A stretch of DNA of 63,377 nucleotides from Leptospira kemamanensis (GTDB lineage Bacteria > Spirochaetota > Leptospiria > Leptospirales > Leptospiraceae). Below the pieces are notes generated by a model. That model was not told where the DNA came from, searched no databases, and saw only the letters and a program-made list of their open reading frames with translations. The position numbers and the translations under genes are program-made. Location: assembly GCF_004769665.1 (NCBI RefSeq), contig NZ_RQGG01000046.1:1-63377 (forward strand), read 5' to 3'. Shown here piece after piece: positions 51,826 to 59,840 of this stretch (the stretch's first letter is position 1; every line of letters starts with the position of its first letter).

Positions 51826-52245
51826 ATGATTAAGTTAAAGAAAAAACAAGAATTAGAGGAAATTTCGGCAGCATCCATGTCGGACATTGCCTTTCTACTC
51901 TTGGTATTTTTTATGGTAACAGCTGTATTCTTTGTAAAGGAAGGACTCAATATCTCCCTTCCTCGCAAACAGTCCGAACCTCAGCCATTTTTACGAAAGA
52001 ATGTATATGAAATCTTGGTCACACAAGACAGATACAAGATGCGTAATCCGGCATTTGGAACCAAAGAATATGTGAGTTTAAAAGAGTTTCGTGATGACCT
52101 AAACCAAATGGAAATCCCTGACCTCAAAAACAAACTCGCACTCATTGTTACAACCGGTGATACCAAATATGCAAAGATGTTGGATGCTTTATCAGCAGTA
52201 CAACTTCGCGGATTTGAAAAAATCTCAGTGAGAAAGAAGAAATAA
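51826..52245 (+). CDS. exbD: ExbD/TolR family protein, first copy
   Basis: A 139-residue stator subunit with one membrane helix at residues 20-42 ([20 protein letters not shown]); the Asp at about residue 20 is the conserved proton-path residue. The periplasmic domain follows. It lies between exbB (21 bp gap) and a second exbD (1 bp gap). Sequence differs from the second copy outside the helix, suggesting a mixed ExbD complex. Confidence 0.92.
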   Translation: MIKLKKKQELEEISAASMSDIAFLLLVFFMVTAVFFVKEGLNISLPRKQSEPQPFLRKNVYEILVTQDRYKMRNPAFGTKEYVSLKEFRDDLNQMEIPDLKNKLALIVTTGDTKYAKMLDALSAVQLRGFEKISVRKKK

Positions 52246-52246
52246 T

Positions 52247-52669
52247 ATGTTACGAAGAAAGAGAGTCGCACCTTCAGTTCCCGTAAGTTCGATGGCAGAC
52301 ATTGCCTTCTTACTTCTCGTGTTCTTTATGGTAACCTCCGTACTAGATTCCGATCCTGACCTTCCGATTAATTTACCAGATGTACCTGGTGGAGAGCAGT
52401 TAAACAAAAAGATCGCCAATCTCTATCTAACGGCAGATGAAAAAAGAACTGTTTATTTCAATTCAGTGAAGATGGAATTAAACGAAGCGATGAGTGAAAT
52501 CAGAGCCAAAATTTCCACAACACCTGATCTCAAAGTTTTGATCCATGCAGATCAAGATTTGACATATGAAGAATTAGACAATGTTTTTGAAACTCTCCGA
52601 GAGATTGGTGCCTTAAAGGTTTCTCTTGTTACCAAGACCACCCAAGGTGGCGGATTAAAAGGTAAGTAA
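52247..52669 (+). CDS. exbD: ExbD/TolR family protein, second copy
   Basis: A 140-residue paralogue of the preceding gene: [43 protein letters not shown] (read in parts) gives the single helix with Asp at about residue 17. The periplasmic part ([26 protein letters not shown]) is the common ExbD fold. Two tandem exbD genes before tonB are common in Bacteroidetes and spirochaetes, where both copies are needed for some TonB systems. Confidence 0.92.
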   Translation: MLRRKRVAPSVPVSSMADIAFLLLVFFMVTSVLDSDPDLPINLPDVPGGEQLNKKIANLYLTADEKRTVYFNSVKMELNEAMSEIRAKISTTPDLKVLIHADQDLTYEELDNVFETLREIGALKVSLVTKTTQGGGLKGK

Positions 52670-52670
52670 C

Positions 52671-53267
52671 GTGAGCGAAACAGTTGTTACACAAAAAAGA
52701 TCCAAACGTGAAAGAATCCATAGATTCATTGATCGTTATCGTATCGAAACGGGTCTTGCCATTTCCGCCGTTATACAGGCGTTAATCATTCTTTTTTGGT
52801 TCACACCTCATTTGGAAACAGATAGTTTGGATGATCTTGTGGAAGAAGTTGCCTTCATTGACAACGTCCAAATCCAAGAACCAACCACAGATTCCAAACC
52901 AACTGATGGTGACTTTGATCTAACCGACAAAGAAAAAGAAGAAAAAAAAGAAGACCCACGTATCGCTGGAGCCTCTGATCCAATTGTCTCAGGAGCTACC
53001 TCTCCTGTTGACCTTTCGCCCAATGTTCGACCTGAATACACCTCCGATGCAAAAGCTCTTGGTGTGACGGGAACCATGACATTGGAAGTGGTGATCTCCA
53101 ATACAGGAGAAGTACTACGTGTTAGGTCCGTTGGTAAGCAGTTAGGTGGTGGACTCGAAGAAGAAGCCATTAAAGTTTACCGAAGAAAACGTTTTTCTCC
53201 TTCCATCTTAGAAGGAAAACCAATTACTGTTAAAGTATTGGTTCCGATTCGGTTTACACTGAACTAA
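52671..53267 (+). CDS. tonB: TonB family energy-coupling protein
   Basis: A 198-residue protein starting at GTG 52671. One membrane helix at about 25-43 (GLAISAVIQALIILFWF), a periplasmic acidic linker (TDKEKEEKKEDPRI), and a C-terminal TonB domain (about 120-198) with VRPEYTSDAKALGVTGTMTLEVVISNTGEVLRVRSVGK and EEEAIKVYRRKRFSPSILEGKPI (read in parts). It delivers energy to TonB-dependent outer-membrane receptors. No receptor gene is in the window. Last gene of the operon, followed by a clear terminator. Confidence 0.92.
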   Translation: MSETVVTQKRSKRERIHRFIDRYRIETGLAISAVIQALIILFWFTPHLETDSLDDLVEEVAFIDNVQIQEPTTDSKPTDGDFDLTDKEKEEKKEDPRIAGASDPIVSGATSPVDLSPNVRPEYTSDAKALGVTGTMTLEVVISNTGEVLRVRSVGKQLGGGLEEEAIKVYRRKRFSPSILEGKPITVKVLVPIRFTLN

Positions 53268-53271
53268 AAGG

Positions 53272-53307
53272 AAAGCCACTGCTAACATTGAGTAGTGGCT
53301 TTTTTTA
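53272..53307 (+). terminator. Rho-independent terminator of the TonB operon
   Basis: AAAGCCACT (53272-53280) pairs with AGTGGCT plus following T (53294-53301) and is followed by a run of seven T (53301-53307). It begins 5 bp after the tonB stop. A textbook intrinsic terminator. Confidence 0.92.
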
Positions 53308-53347
53308 CGCCTACATTCGTCCCAATCCAATTCTCTAATGCTTGTTT

Positions 53348-53437
53348 GGGGGCGAATCCACCACTGAAGCAGTGGTGGACCGGGCTCTCCGCTTCAATCT
53401 GCAAGGAATGCAGGATTTCCGCTACGATCCCTTTCGC
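53348..53437 (+). ncRNA. Structured intergenic element (Flavo-1-like candidate)
   Basis: A 90 bp G+C-richer segment between the TonB terminator and a convergent lipoprotein gene. It holds a perfect 9 bp hairpin, CCACCACTG (53358-53366) with CAGTGGTGG (53370-53378), then CCGGGCTCTCCGCTTCAATC, a second hairpin (CTGCA aggaa TGCAG, 53398-53412), GGATTTCCGCTACGATCCC and a closing TTCGC that can pair with GCGAA (53352-53356). The order 'CGGGCT-TCCGCT-CAATC-hairpin-GGATT-CCGCT-ATCCCTTTCGC' recalls the abundant structured element seen in Bacteroidetes and some spirochaetes, which I believe is the Flavo-1 motif. Element boundaries are approximate. Confidence 0.5.
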
Positions 53438-53510
53438 AAAGAAGTCTGATGGCCAAAGAATTAAAAAATATTAAATAGTATAATTTTTCAATACCAAGGA
53501 AATGCCAAAG

Positions 53511-54356
53511 TTACTGTGCTGGTTCCGGTAATTCCAAAACTTTATCTACTTCTTCCATAGGTTTTTCTGGAATTTCAATTTTTTCGATTCGGATTTCATG
53601 TACAAAGTCTGGATCTTCAAATTTGTCTAAAATGGTAATCCTTCTTGGGTATTGTTTCTCATTCCAAGGTTCATAAAATCCGTACTTCAAAACCCCTTTG
53701 TAAAAACTAAATAATTCACGATAGGTAAACTCCATCCATTCCAAGGCACCACTTGTTTTTTCAAAATAACCAACATATTGATCGGTATCTGGATTGGCAT
53801 TTAACTGCACTGAGGTGAAGTAAACAACCTCGTAGTTTTGATCCAATTTTTTAGAAGGTCCTGCATATTGGATGATGGGAAATTCTTTTAATCGCCAAGG
53901 AAGTGTTAAGTACAAACGAAGTGATTCCAAATAAATTCGGACTTCATCATCACCCATAAACACCTTACCCGTGTCAGCGGCGATGTAATAGGTTTCCTTT
54001 TTGTCCAATCCATAGATGAGGCCCTTTTTTTCCCCACCTAAAAATTCAACCTGCATGGAATTGGTTTCAAAATCCAAATACACACGCATCCTTTGTTCGG
54101 ATTCTTTGATGGGTGTAAAAAATCTAACAAACTTGGAATGCCAAACATCTTTCACAACAAATTGAACTTGTTTGTAGTCCTTCCAGTCACCCGGTGTTAA
54201 CTCTTTGATGGTGGGATTTGTAACAAACGTTAATCCTTTTTTCTTGAGCTCTGGATCCAAACGATTGGATGACAAACTCGGCGGACGTAAGTCAGCAATG
54301 GAACAGGAAAAAAGAAATAAAAATACAGGAATGATGAAAGATAAAAAACGAACCAT
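53511..54356 (-). CDS. Lipoprotein of unknown function
   Basis: A 281-residue protein. The start at 54356 gives a leader (RFLSFIIPVFLFLFSC) ending in a lipobox Cys near residue 18; a longer frame to 54443 would only add a low-complexity prefix. The mature protein is beta-strand-rich and aromatic, with VQFVVKDVWHSKFVRFFTPI, AADTGKVFMGDDEVRIYLESLRLYLTLPWRLKEF and WMEFTYRELFSFYKGVLKYGFYEPW. No family recognised. A GGAAG ribosome site is 3 bp before the ATG. A TGGAG repeat tract lies 55-75 bp upstream. Confidence 0.75.
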   Translation of the reverse strand: MVRFLSFIIPVFLFLFSCSIADLRPPSLSSNRLDPELKKKGLTFVTNPTIKELTPGDWKDYKQVQFVVKDVWHSKFVRFFTPIKESEQRMRVYLDFETNSMQVEFLGGEKKGLIYGLDKKETYYIAADTGKVFMGDDEVRIYLESLRLYLTLPWRLKEFPIIQYAGPSKKLDQNYEVVYFTSVQLNANPDTDQYVGYFEKTSGALEWMEFTYRELFSFYKGVLKYGFYEPWNEKQYPRRITILDKFEDPDFVHEIRIEKIEIPEKPMEEVDKVLELPEPAQ

Positions 54357-54410
54357 GACTTCCAAACTGAAACCAAATCCAAGGACTGTCAATAGGGAAA
54401 GAAGAAGAAG

Positions 54411-54430
54411 TGGAGTGGAGTGGAGTGGAG
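54411..54430. repeat. Pentanucleotide tandem repeat (TGGAG)4 in the lipoprotein promoter region
   Basis: Four exact copies of TGGAG, preceded by an AAG trinucleotide tract. On the minus strand they read CTCCA and lie about 20 bp upstream of a TTGACA hexamer (plus 54387-54392) that could be the -35 of the lipoprotein gene. Short repeats at such positions are prone to slippage. Confidence 0.8.
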
Positions 54431-54484
54431 TTAAGCCAAACAAATTGAGTTGAAATAGAGATTAGAAGAGATGAGGAAAAAGAA

Positions 54485-54513
54485 AGAAGAGAAAAGGCCG
54501 GAGATCCGACCTT
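54485..54513 (-). terminator. Terminator of the phasin-like gene
   Basis: On the minus strand AAGGTCGG-ATCT-CCGGCCTT (plus 54494-54513) forms an 8 bp stem with one G-U pair and runs into TTTTCTCTTC. It begins 17 bp after the stop codon of the gene at 54531. Confidence 0.82.
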
Positions 54514-54530
54514 CTCTTGATAAAAGATAA

Positions 54531-54902
54531 TTATGCTTTTGCAGCACCTGTTTTTTTGATTGATTCCGCTACTTCATTGATTTTCGCTTTTACGGATTCA
54601 ATTTTTCCTTCAGGCATTTTTGCTTTGATTTCTTCAGCAATTTTGTTGTAGTTTTCTACGATTTTAGAACGAGTTTCGTCGTAGTTTTTTCCAGCAACAC
54701 TAGAGAATTCTTTAATGTCTGTTAGGATTTTGTCCACAGATTGGCGGATTTTTACTGATTCCTCAGTATTGTCCAAAGCACCTTTAGAAACTAACTCATT
54801 GTAAGTAGATTCCAATTGTGTTTTTGCTTTTTCTAAACCTTCTTTTCCAGATTGAAAGAGACCGATTCCAGCGTTAAGAATGTCCATGATTTGTTTTTCC
54901 AT
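54531..54902 (-). CDS. Phasin-related helical protein
   Basis: A 123-residue amphipathic, all-helical protein: [36 protein letters not shown] at the start and [19 protein letters not shown] at the end (read in parts). Composition (Lys, Glu, Ala, Ser), lack of Trp and Cys and the coiled pattern match the phasin/PhaF-related family that coats polyhydroxyalkanoate granules or binds lipid surfaces. It is its own transcription unit with two palindromes directly upstream and a strong terminator. Whether this organism makes PHA cannot be said from the window. Confidence 0.75.
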   Translation of the reverse strand: MEKQIMDILNAGIGLFQSGKEGLEKAKTQLESTYNELVSKGALDNTEESVKIRQSVDKILTDIKEFSSVAGKNYDETRSKIVENYNKIAEEIKAKMPEGKIESVKAKINEVAESIKKTGAAKA

Positions 54903-54927
54903 AATTTAGCTCCTGGTTTTCACCTAT

Positions 54928-54963
54928 TTGTGCAATGCACAATACAGTTATGTGCGTTGCACA
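54928..54963. promoter_or_regulatory. Paired operator palindromes upstream of the phasin-like gene
   Basis: Two TGTGC-N3-GCACA palindromes: 54929-54941 (within TTGTGCAATGCACAA) and 54951-54963 (TGTGCGTTGCACA). Their centres are 22 bp apart, two turns of the helix. They lie 27-61 bp upstream of the start codon and immediately downstream of a -10 TATAAT (plus 54966-54971, minus strand), so a bound repressor would cover the transcription start. Confidence 0.75.
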
Positions 54964-54965
54964 AA

Positions 54966-54971
54966 ATTATA
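54966..54971 (-). promoter_or_regulatory. -10 element TATAAT of the phasin-like gene
   Basis: ATTATA on the plus strand reads TATAAT on the minus strand, about 64 bp upstream of the start codon. No good -35 is found 16-18 bp further upstream, which suggests an activator or an extended -10 (TGTATAAT: the TG is present one base upstream). Confidence 0.55.
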
Positions 54972-55045
54972 CAAGTACTTTTTCTAGGGTGGATTGGTTT
55001 TTTTAATTTTTTTTTGGATCTACGACAGGGAAAACAATCCCTGGT

Positions 55046-56347
55046 TCAATCGGTTTCGATTTCTAAAGCGCTGATCGGCTCTTTTTGTTGTGCCATAATC
55101 GATTCCAAAAACTTCACGTAGGCTTCGCGTCCAGGGTATTCCACTTGGTTCACACCAGTTCTCACAGCGGCTTCCGCCACAGCAGGTGCCACATGATATA
55201 ACACGCGTTCGTCTAACGGTTTTGGAATGATATAATCTTCTCCAAATCGAATTTCCAATTGGTTGTAAGCTTGGCAAACTTCCACAGGAACAGGGATTTT
55301 TGTGAGTTCACTGAGTGCATATGCTGCAGCTAGTTTCATTTCCATGTTTACCACTTTCGCACGGACATCGAGTGCCCCACGGAAGATAAAGGGAAATCCA
55401 AGGACATTATTCACTTGGTTTGGATAATCACTGCGGCCTGTTGCCATGATGAGGTCTGGTCTTGCTCGTTTGGCATCTGGATAAGGAATCTCCGGATCTG
55501 GATTGGCAAGAGCAAACATGATGGGTTTTTCCGCCATAGATTTCACCATTGCTTCGGTCACAACGTTTGCTACAGAAACCCCAATGAATAGATCGGTTCC
55601 AGGAAAAATATCTTCTAATGTCTCAGCTTCCGTGTTACGAACAAAAGGAAGTTTGGATTCATGTAAATTAGTGCGTTTGTGATTGATGACACCACGAGAA
55701 TCCAACATATAAATGGACTCGTGTTTCACTCCAATATGAGTCAACATTTCTGCGATGGAGATGGCCGCAGCCCCTGCTCCATTGATGACAACTTTTAAGT
55801 TTTCTGCTTTTTTCCCAGTGAGAACCAGTGAATTGAGTAGTGCAGCTGTCGAGATGATTGCTGTTCCATGTTGGTCATCATGGAATACAGGAATTTTCAT
55901 ACTCTCATCTAAAGTTTTTTCTATGTGAAAACATTCCGGAGCACGGATGTCTTCCAAATTGATTCCACCAAACGTTGGTTCGAGGGCTTTTACAATCGTA
56001 ATGAATTTTTCAGGATCGGTTTCGTTGATTTCGATATCAAATACATCGATGCCTGCAAATTTTTTAAATAAAACTGCTTTTCCTTCCATCACTGGTTTCC
56101 CAGCGGAAGCTCCAATGTTGCCAAGACCTAAAATGGCAGTTCCGTTGGTGATGATCCCCACTAAATTTCCACGATTTGTATATTCGTAAACGAGATCAGG
56201 TTGTTTTTCAATTTCAAGGCAAGGGTATGCGACGCCAGGTGAGTATGCTAGTGACAAGTCATAACTGTTCTCCGTTGGTTTAGTCGGAACTACTTTGGTT
56301 TTTCCTTTCGGAAACCTAGAGTGATACTCAAGCGCGTGATTTTTCAT
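55046..56347 (-). CDS. NAD(P)-dependent malic enzyme
   Basis: Oxidative decarboxylation of malate to pyruvate, supplying pyruvate and NAD(P)H. 433 residues, the short bacterial MaeA/YtsJ-type length. Seen: [15 protein letters not shown] near residue 33, [48 protein letters not shown] near 57-105, [21 protein letters not shown] (metal/substrate) near 155, [17 protein letters not shown] (Rossmann GxGxxx) near 190, and [25 protein letters not shown] near 305 (all read in parts). No phosphotransacetylase domain. Stands alone. Confidence 0.96.
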   Translation of the reverse strand: MKNHALEYHSRFPKGKTKVVPTKPTENSYDLSLAYSPGVAYPCLEIEKQPDLVYEYTNRGNLVGIITNGTAILGLGNIGASAGKPVMEGKAVLFKKFAGIDVFDIEINETDPEKFITIVKALEPTFGGINLEDIRAPECFHIEKTLDESMKIPVFHDDQHGTAIISTAALLNSLVLTGKKAENLKVVINGAGAAAISIAEMLTHIGVKHESIYMLDSRGVINHKRTNLHESKLPFVRNTEAETLEDIFPGTDLFIGVSVANVVTEAMVKSMAEKPIMFALANPDPEIPYPDAKRARPDLIMATGRSDYPNQVNNVLGFPFIFRGALDVRAKVVNMEMKLAAAYALSELTKIPVPVEVCQAYNQLEIRFGEDYIIPKPLDERVLYHVAPAVAEAAVRTGVNQVEYPGREAYVKFLESIMAQQKEPISALEIETD

Positions 56348-56480
56348 GGTCTATTTTCCCATGATTTCTGATTCAATGGAAAATCCTAGAATAAATTGAT
56401 GCAATGGCCTTCCAAAAAAGGTTGTCAGTGGTTCTATGTCCCTTTAGATAAAGTCCTCACGAAGGCATGAGGAGGTCATT

Positions 56481-57194
56481 TTGGAACTGGTTGGCGAATT
56501 TTTTGGAACGGCTGTTTTGATTTTACTCGGGGATGGAGTTGTCGCTGGTGTTTTATTAGAAAAGTCCAAAGCCAAAGATGGTGGTTGGATTACCATCACT
56601 ACTGCTTGGGCCCTCGCGGTTTGTTTTGGAGTCCTTGTAGCAAAAACACTCGGAAGCCCTGGTGCCCACTTAAATCCAGCGGTCACACTTTCTGTTTGCA
56701 TCCAATCAGGCGATTTTTCGATCTTTTTACCTTATAGCTTAGCGCAAGTTTCAGGTGCTGCCCTCGGTGCTTTTTTAGTGTATCTGCATTACCTCCCCCA
56801 CTGGAAAGAAACAAAAGACCCAGGGAAAATCTTGGCCGTCTTCTCCACGGAACCTGCCATCAAACATACCCTTTCCAATGTGATCAGCGAAGGGTTTGGA
56901 ACCTTCCTCCTCATCCTCGGGATCCATGCGATTTTTTCTCCCGCAAACGGCGGAGCGAATGGAATTGCGGGCACGGGCTTTGTTGCACTCCTTGTTTGGG
57001 CCATCGGACTTTCGATGGGAGGAACCACTGGGTATGCCATCAATCCTGCTCGTGACTTAGGACCAAGGATCATTCATTCCATCGTTCCGATACCGAATAA
57101 AGGAAATTCTGGTTGGAAGTATGCCTGGCTTCCCGTAGTGGTTCCGTTAGTGGGTGCGGGAATTGCAGCGGTGGTGATTCGGTGGGGGATGTAA
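56481..57194 (+). CDS. MIP family channel (aquaglyceroporin, GlpF-like)
   Basis: A 237-residue six-helix channel for glycerol or water. Both NPA boxes are present: HLNPAVTLS near residue 68 and GYAINPARDLGPR near residue 190 (the DLGPR after the second box is the glycerol-facilitator form, with Asp rather than the residues of pure aquaporins). The start is TTG 56481 preceded by a GAGGAGG ribosome site (56468-56474). No glycerol kinase is adjacent. Confidence 0.92.
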   Translation: MELVGEFFGTAVLILLGDGVVAGVLLEKSKAKDGGWITITTAWALAVCFGVLVAKTLGSPGAHLNPAVTLSVCIQSGDFSIFLPYSLAQVSGAALGAFLVYLHYLPHWKETKDPGKILAVFSTEPAIKHTLSNVISEGFGTFLLILGIHAIFSPANGGANGIAGTGFVALLVWAIGLSMGGTTGYAINPARDLGPRIIHSIVPIPNKGNSGWKYAWLPVVVPLVGAGIAAVVIRWGM

Positions 57195-57290
57195 AAGAGA
57201 AAAACTATTTGCAGTATTTCATTATATGAGTACGATAACGTAATCGGTGTTAACTTCCATTGACACCCAAAACTAAATGATTCCTTCACA

Positions 57291-58055
57291 ATGATCAAAT
57301 ATACCTCTATTCTCATCCTTTTTCTCTCCACTGTTATCTCCGCTGAAACAAAACGGATATATGCTCAATATGGTAGTGGAAGTATCAATGACAGTAAACC
57401 TATCATCTCACCTGGTGTTGGTCTTGCAGTAATCGCATCCCAACCTGCCTTTTCGGAAAAACAATTACAATTAATACCTGTCGCTTCTGAAAGGAACATT
57501 AAGTACAAAACGGAATATACAACCGTTGGGTATGAAAGCAATCCTCATGACGAAAATGTATTTTTACGCATTGGATTTACAAATGCGAAACTCAAATCAA
57601 ATCCATACCTATTAGGACTTGATGCAAAATTTTTCTTTGATCATTTCAACCCCGACTTAGAGCAAATCAATCTCATCCAAAGATTCTTTGTGTATTCAGT
57701 ATTCTTATTGGTTCCTGAGTACGAAAGCAGAGAATTAAAAAGTGGAGTTAATTTTGAAGCAAATCTCATTGATTTAGGCGCCCGATACCAAAAAGAATTT
57801 TTTGGATTTTTGAAACCAACCATTGGCATCGATTTTGGTTTGGGAAAATGTACGATAAGGGAATCTTGCACTGCGTATTCTGTAAGTCCTTTCACCGGTC
57901 TCGGTTTTTATTACGGCACAACAGAAATTTCATTCACAGTGATGAGAAAATACCTTTGGCTAGAATTTGGACCAACGAGTTATAATCTCAATTTTAAAGG
58001 AAACGATACGTTTATGATTTCCTTATCTCAAGAAATCAATTTTGATTCTGAGTAA
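57291..58055 (+). CDS. Exported beta-rich protein, probably outer-membrane
   Basis: A 254-residue protein with a short leader (IKYTSILILFLSTVISAETK) cleaved after SAE. The rest alternates hydrophobic and polar residues as in beta-barrels: FLRIGFTNAKLKSNPYLLGLDAKFFF, VNFEANLIDLGARYQKEFFGFLKPTIGIDFGLGKC, FTGLGFYYGTTEISFTVMRKYLWLEFGPTSYNLNF (read in parts). Two Cys (GKCTIRESC) near residue 190 may pair. The C-terminus does not end in an aromatic residue, so barrel status is uncertain. Family unknown. Confidence 0.7.
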   Translation: MIKYTSILILFLSTVISAETKRIYAQYGSGSINDSKPIISPGVGLAVIASQPAFSEKQLQLIPVASERNIKYKTEYTTVGYESNPHDENVFLRIGFTNAKLKSNPYLLGLDAKFFFDHFNPDLEQINLIQRFFVYSVFLLVPEYESRELKSGVNFEANLIDLGARYQKEFFGFLKPTIGIDFGLGKCTIRESCTAYSVSPFTGLGFYYGTTEISFTVMRKYLWLEFGPTSYNLNFKGNDTFMISLSQEINFDSE

Positions 58056-58087
58056 GAACCTAAAGCATTAGATTTACCTAAAACATG

Positions 58088-58104
58088 GAACAAATCTTTT
58101 GTTC
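58088..58104 (+). terminator. Small hairpin after the exported protein gene
   Basis: GAACAAA-TCT-TTTGTTC, a 7 bp stem with a 3 nt loop followed by TCTTT, 33 bp after the stop. Modest candidate. Confidence 0.4.
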
Positions 58105-58153
58105 TCTTTGGAGTAACCTCATAAACTCTCAAAACTAAACTTACTTATTTGAT

Positions 58154-58501
58154 TCAATATCCAAAATGTGGAATGTATTCAGATTTTTTTTCACATTTTT
58201 TTTCTTCAATTGTTTTGTATAAACAGTTTGTTAAACTTTGGTCGGCTAACCACTGATTGAATCTTGAAGATTAACCATTCGCTTCGGCCACATTAGCGTA
58301 ATTCTGATTTGCTAGATATCCTAGACAAACAGTACTAGCAGAACCGGAATAAAATCCACCTTCCCTTTGAACACTTTCCATACAATAGTCCTTTTGGTCT
58401 GTGCAATTCATGGAACCAACTAACATAAGAAATAAAACTACTACCTTGAACGGAATCCTCAAATTATAGTTTATTTTCAAAATATTTCCCGTTACCATCA
58501 T
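58154..58501 (-). pseudogene. Cysteine-rich small lipoprotein interrupted by an in-frame TAA
   Basis: From an ATG at 58501 (or a TTG at 58480 with GGGAA upstream) the frame reads a leader FKVVVLFLMLVGSMNC and TDQKDYCMESV...STVCLGYLANQ, then stops at a TAA (58271-58273). Translation past this TAA in the same frame gives SSRFNQWLADQSLTNC, then TIEEKKCEKKSEYIPHFGY and a TGA at 58154-58156. That tail aligns with SSFAARFLASEALAIC...EERKCQSKSKYIPHFGD of the intact paralogue at 58878. So the gene was once about 115 residues and carries a nonsense codon; whether the short product is made is unknown. Confidence 0.8.
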
Positions 58502-58518
58502 ACTACTGCCAAAAATCG

Positions 58519-58866
58519 TTACGAAATTCGATTCTGTTTTTTCCATTGAAACAATTGGAAATGATTGAGTTGATCAAAGAAATCATTGGCTCCATACAAT
58601 CCTGGCAAGTATTTGTTTTCTTCTTTCTTACAATCTTTCTTTTTCTTTAGGTAAGTAAGGCAACCAACTAATACAATATTGCTAACGCTGGCTTGCGCAA
58701 AATCTTTCTCTGCACTCAAGATTTTTGGAGATAAAAGAACCAACTGATCACAATAAGATTTAAAATCTCTATCCAAATAATACATACAGGCTTGTTTTTG
58801 TGTGCCAATCATACAATTCGTAAAAAAAGAGATCAGAAATAGGATAACTAATGGGTATCGTTTCAT
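58519..58866 (-). CDS. Cysteine-rich small lipoprotein
   Basis: A 115-residue member of the tandem array. Leader PLVILFLISFFTNC ends in a lipobox Cys at residue 18. Cys follow in KQACMYY, KSYCDQL, VGCLTYLKKKKDCKKE. The segment CKKEENKYLPGLYG corresponds to the C-terminus of its neighbours (..KYIPHFGD), but here the frame runs 20 residues on (DQLNHFQLFQ) and overlaps the next gene's frame, so the ancestral stop was probably lost. Function unknown; outer-membrane location likely. Confidence 0.75.
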   Translation of the reverse strand: MKRYPLVILFLISFFTNCMIGTQKQACMYYLDRDFKSYCDQLVLLSPKILSAEKDFAQASVSNIVLVGCLTYLKKKKDCKKEENKYLPGLYGANDFFDQLNHFQLFQWKKQNRIS

Positions 58867-58877
58867 ATAGAGTTCTA

Positions 58878-59192
58878 CTAATCTCCAAAATGTGGGATAT
58901 ATTTAGATTTGCTCTGACATTTACGCTCTTCAGCAACCTTTACAATGCAAATTGCCAATGCCTCACTTGCCAGAAATCTTGCAGCAAAAGAAGATCTTCC
59001 TTGTTCTTCACTTGTCCTAGCTGTTTCTGATAAAACAAGGTAAGTTGCACATGCTGAACTTGAATCTTGGTATTTCTCTCCGCCTTTCGTTTCTGCCCTT
59101 TTAAGGCATTGATCTTTTTGATTAGAGCAATTAATATAGACCGAAAACATTATGGCAACGATCAAGATTTTTAATACTTTGTTTAACAACAT
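58878..59192 (-). CDS. Cysteine-rich small lipoprotein
   Basis: A 104-residue, apparently intact array member. Leader VLKILIVAIMFSVYINC ends in the lipobox Cys near residue 22; then SNQKDQCLKRAETKGGEKY, SACATYLVLSETA, and AICIVKVAEERKCQSKSKYIPHFGD at the end. The spacing Cys-x6-Cys...Cys...Cys-x9-Cys is the pattern shared by the array, consistent with two disulfides plus the lipidated Cys. The closest relative is the interrupted copy at 58154. Function unknown. Confidence 0.78.
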   Translation of the reverse strand: MLLNKVLKILIVAIMFSVYINCSNQKDQCLKRAETKGGEKYQDSSSACATYLVLSETARTSEEQGRSSFAARFLASEALAICIVKVAEERKCQSKSKYIPHFGD

Positions 59193-59196
59193 ATTG

Positions 59197-59472
59197 CTAT
59201 TCAGGTAGAGGCCAGCGAGTAGATTCTTTCTTGCATCTACGAAGCTCCTCTCTTTGGTTAAGGCAAATTACAAGTATAGAATTCAGATTTGGACTTTTTA
59301 TATTATCTTCATTTGGAATTGAATCTATCCCGAGCAAAGAATAACATCCGTCTAAATTACTATATCCCAATCTCGAGTAACATTGTTCTTCGAAATTGCA
59401 ATACATACCAAATGCCGATATGGATAAGATAATTGGTACTAATTTTATTTTTGATAAACTGAACTTTCTCAA
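59197..59472 (-). CDS. Cysteine-rich small lipoprotein (CNFxEQC subtype)
   Basis: A 91-residue array member. Leader VPIILSISAFGMYC ends in a lipobox Cys near residue 25, immediately NFEEQCYSRLG, then LDGCYSLLG, SILVICLNQREELRRCKKESTRWPLPE. It is a clear paralogue of the gene at 59970 (CNFQEQCY, LDVCISG, ILFCLYEYKKIEECKKEPRRWPFQD). Starts 59 bp after the end of the gene at 59532; its stop is 4 bp from the next array gene. Confidence 0.78.
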   Translation of the reverse strand: MRKFSLSKIKLVPIILSISAFGMYCNFEEQCYSRLGYSNLDGCYSLLGIDSIPNEDNIKSPNLNSILVICLNQREELRRCKKESTRWPLPE

Positions 59473-59531
59473 TTTGATTTTCCTTAATCGTTCACTCTGA
59501 TCCTAATTCTAATTTCCATAATAACTTCCTG

Positions 59532-59840
59532 TTAAGGGAATATAGAACTTTTGTTTTCGCATTGGTTTAATTTGTGAATCGCTAATAAACATCGAGTTAG
59601 AAGATAATTGAAACTATTTTGCCCTTGTGGACTTTGATTGGTGATTAGTGGATTATCAATGACTATAGGTAAAGCAATGCCACAATTGACTCGTGCTACA
59701 TCTTTTTTTCCCTCACTCCCGACACCATCCTTACATTTATCCCTCTGTGATTTCATCTTATATTCAAACTCACTTTGTGAGCAGGCTAAGAGAGAAAACA
59801 CAAATACAATTAGACTTACTTGAACAATTTTTAATTTCAT
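59532..59840 (-). CDS. Cysteine-rich small lipoprotein with altered C-terminus (frameshift)
   Basis: A 102-residue array member. Leader IVQVSLIVFVFSLLAC ends in the lipobox Cys at residue 20; Cys follow in RDKCKDG, RVNCGIA, TRCLLAI and NQCENK. The annotated end (SSIFP) is out of step with the family. Reading the other frame from the A-rich stretch gives KQKFYIPLTGSYYGN and a TAG at 59509-59511, matching the [KE]-Y-[IL]-P endings of the neighbours and the GRFYGN end of a remnant at 60280. A one-base slip in AAAACAAAA is the likely cause. Confidence 0.75.
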   Translation of the reverse strand: MKLKIVQVSLIVFVFSLLACSQSEFEYKMKSQRDKCKDGVGSEGKKDVARVNCGIALPIVIDNPLITNQSPQGQNSFNYLLTRCLLAIHKLNQCENKSSIFP

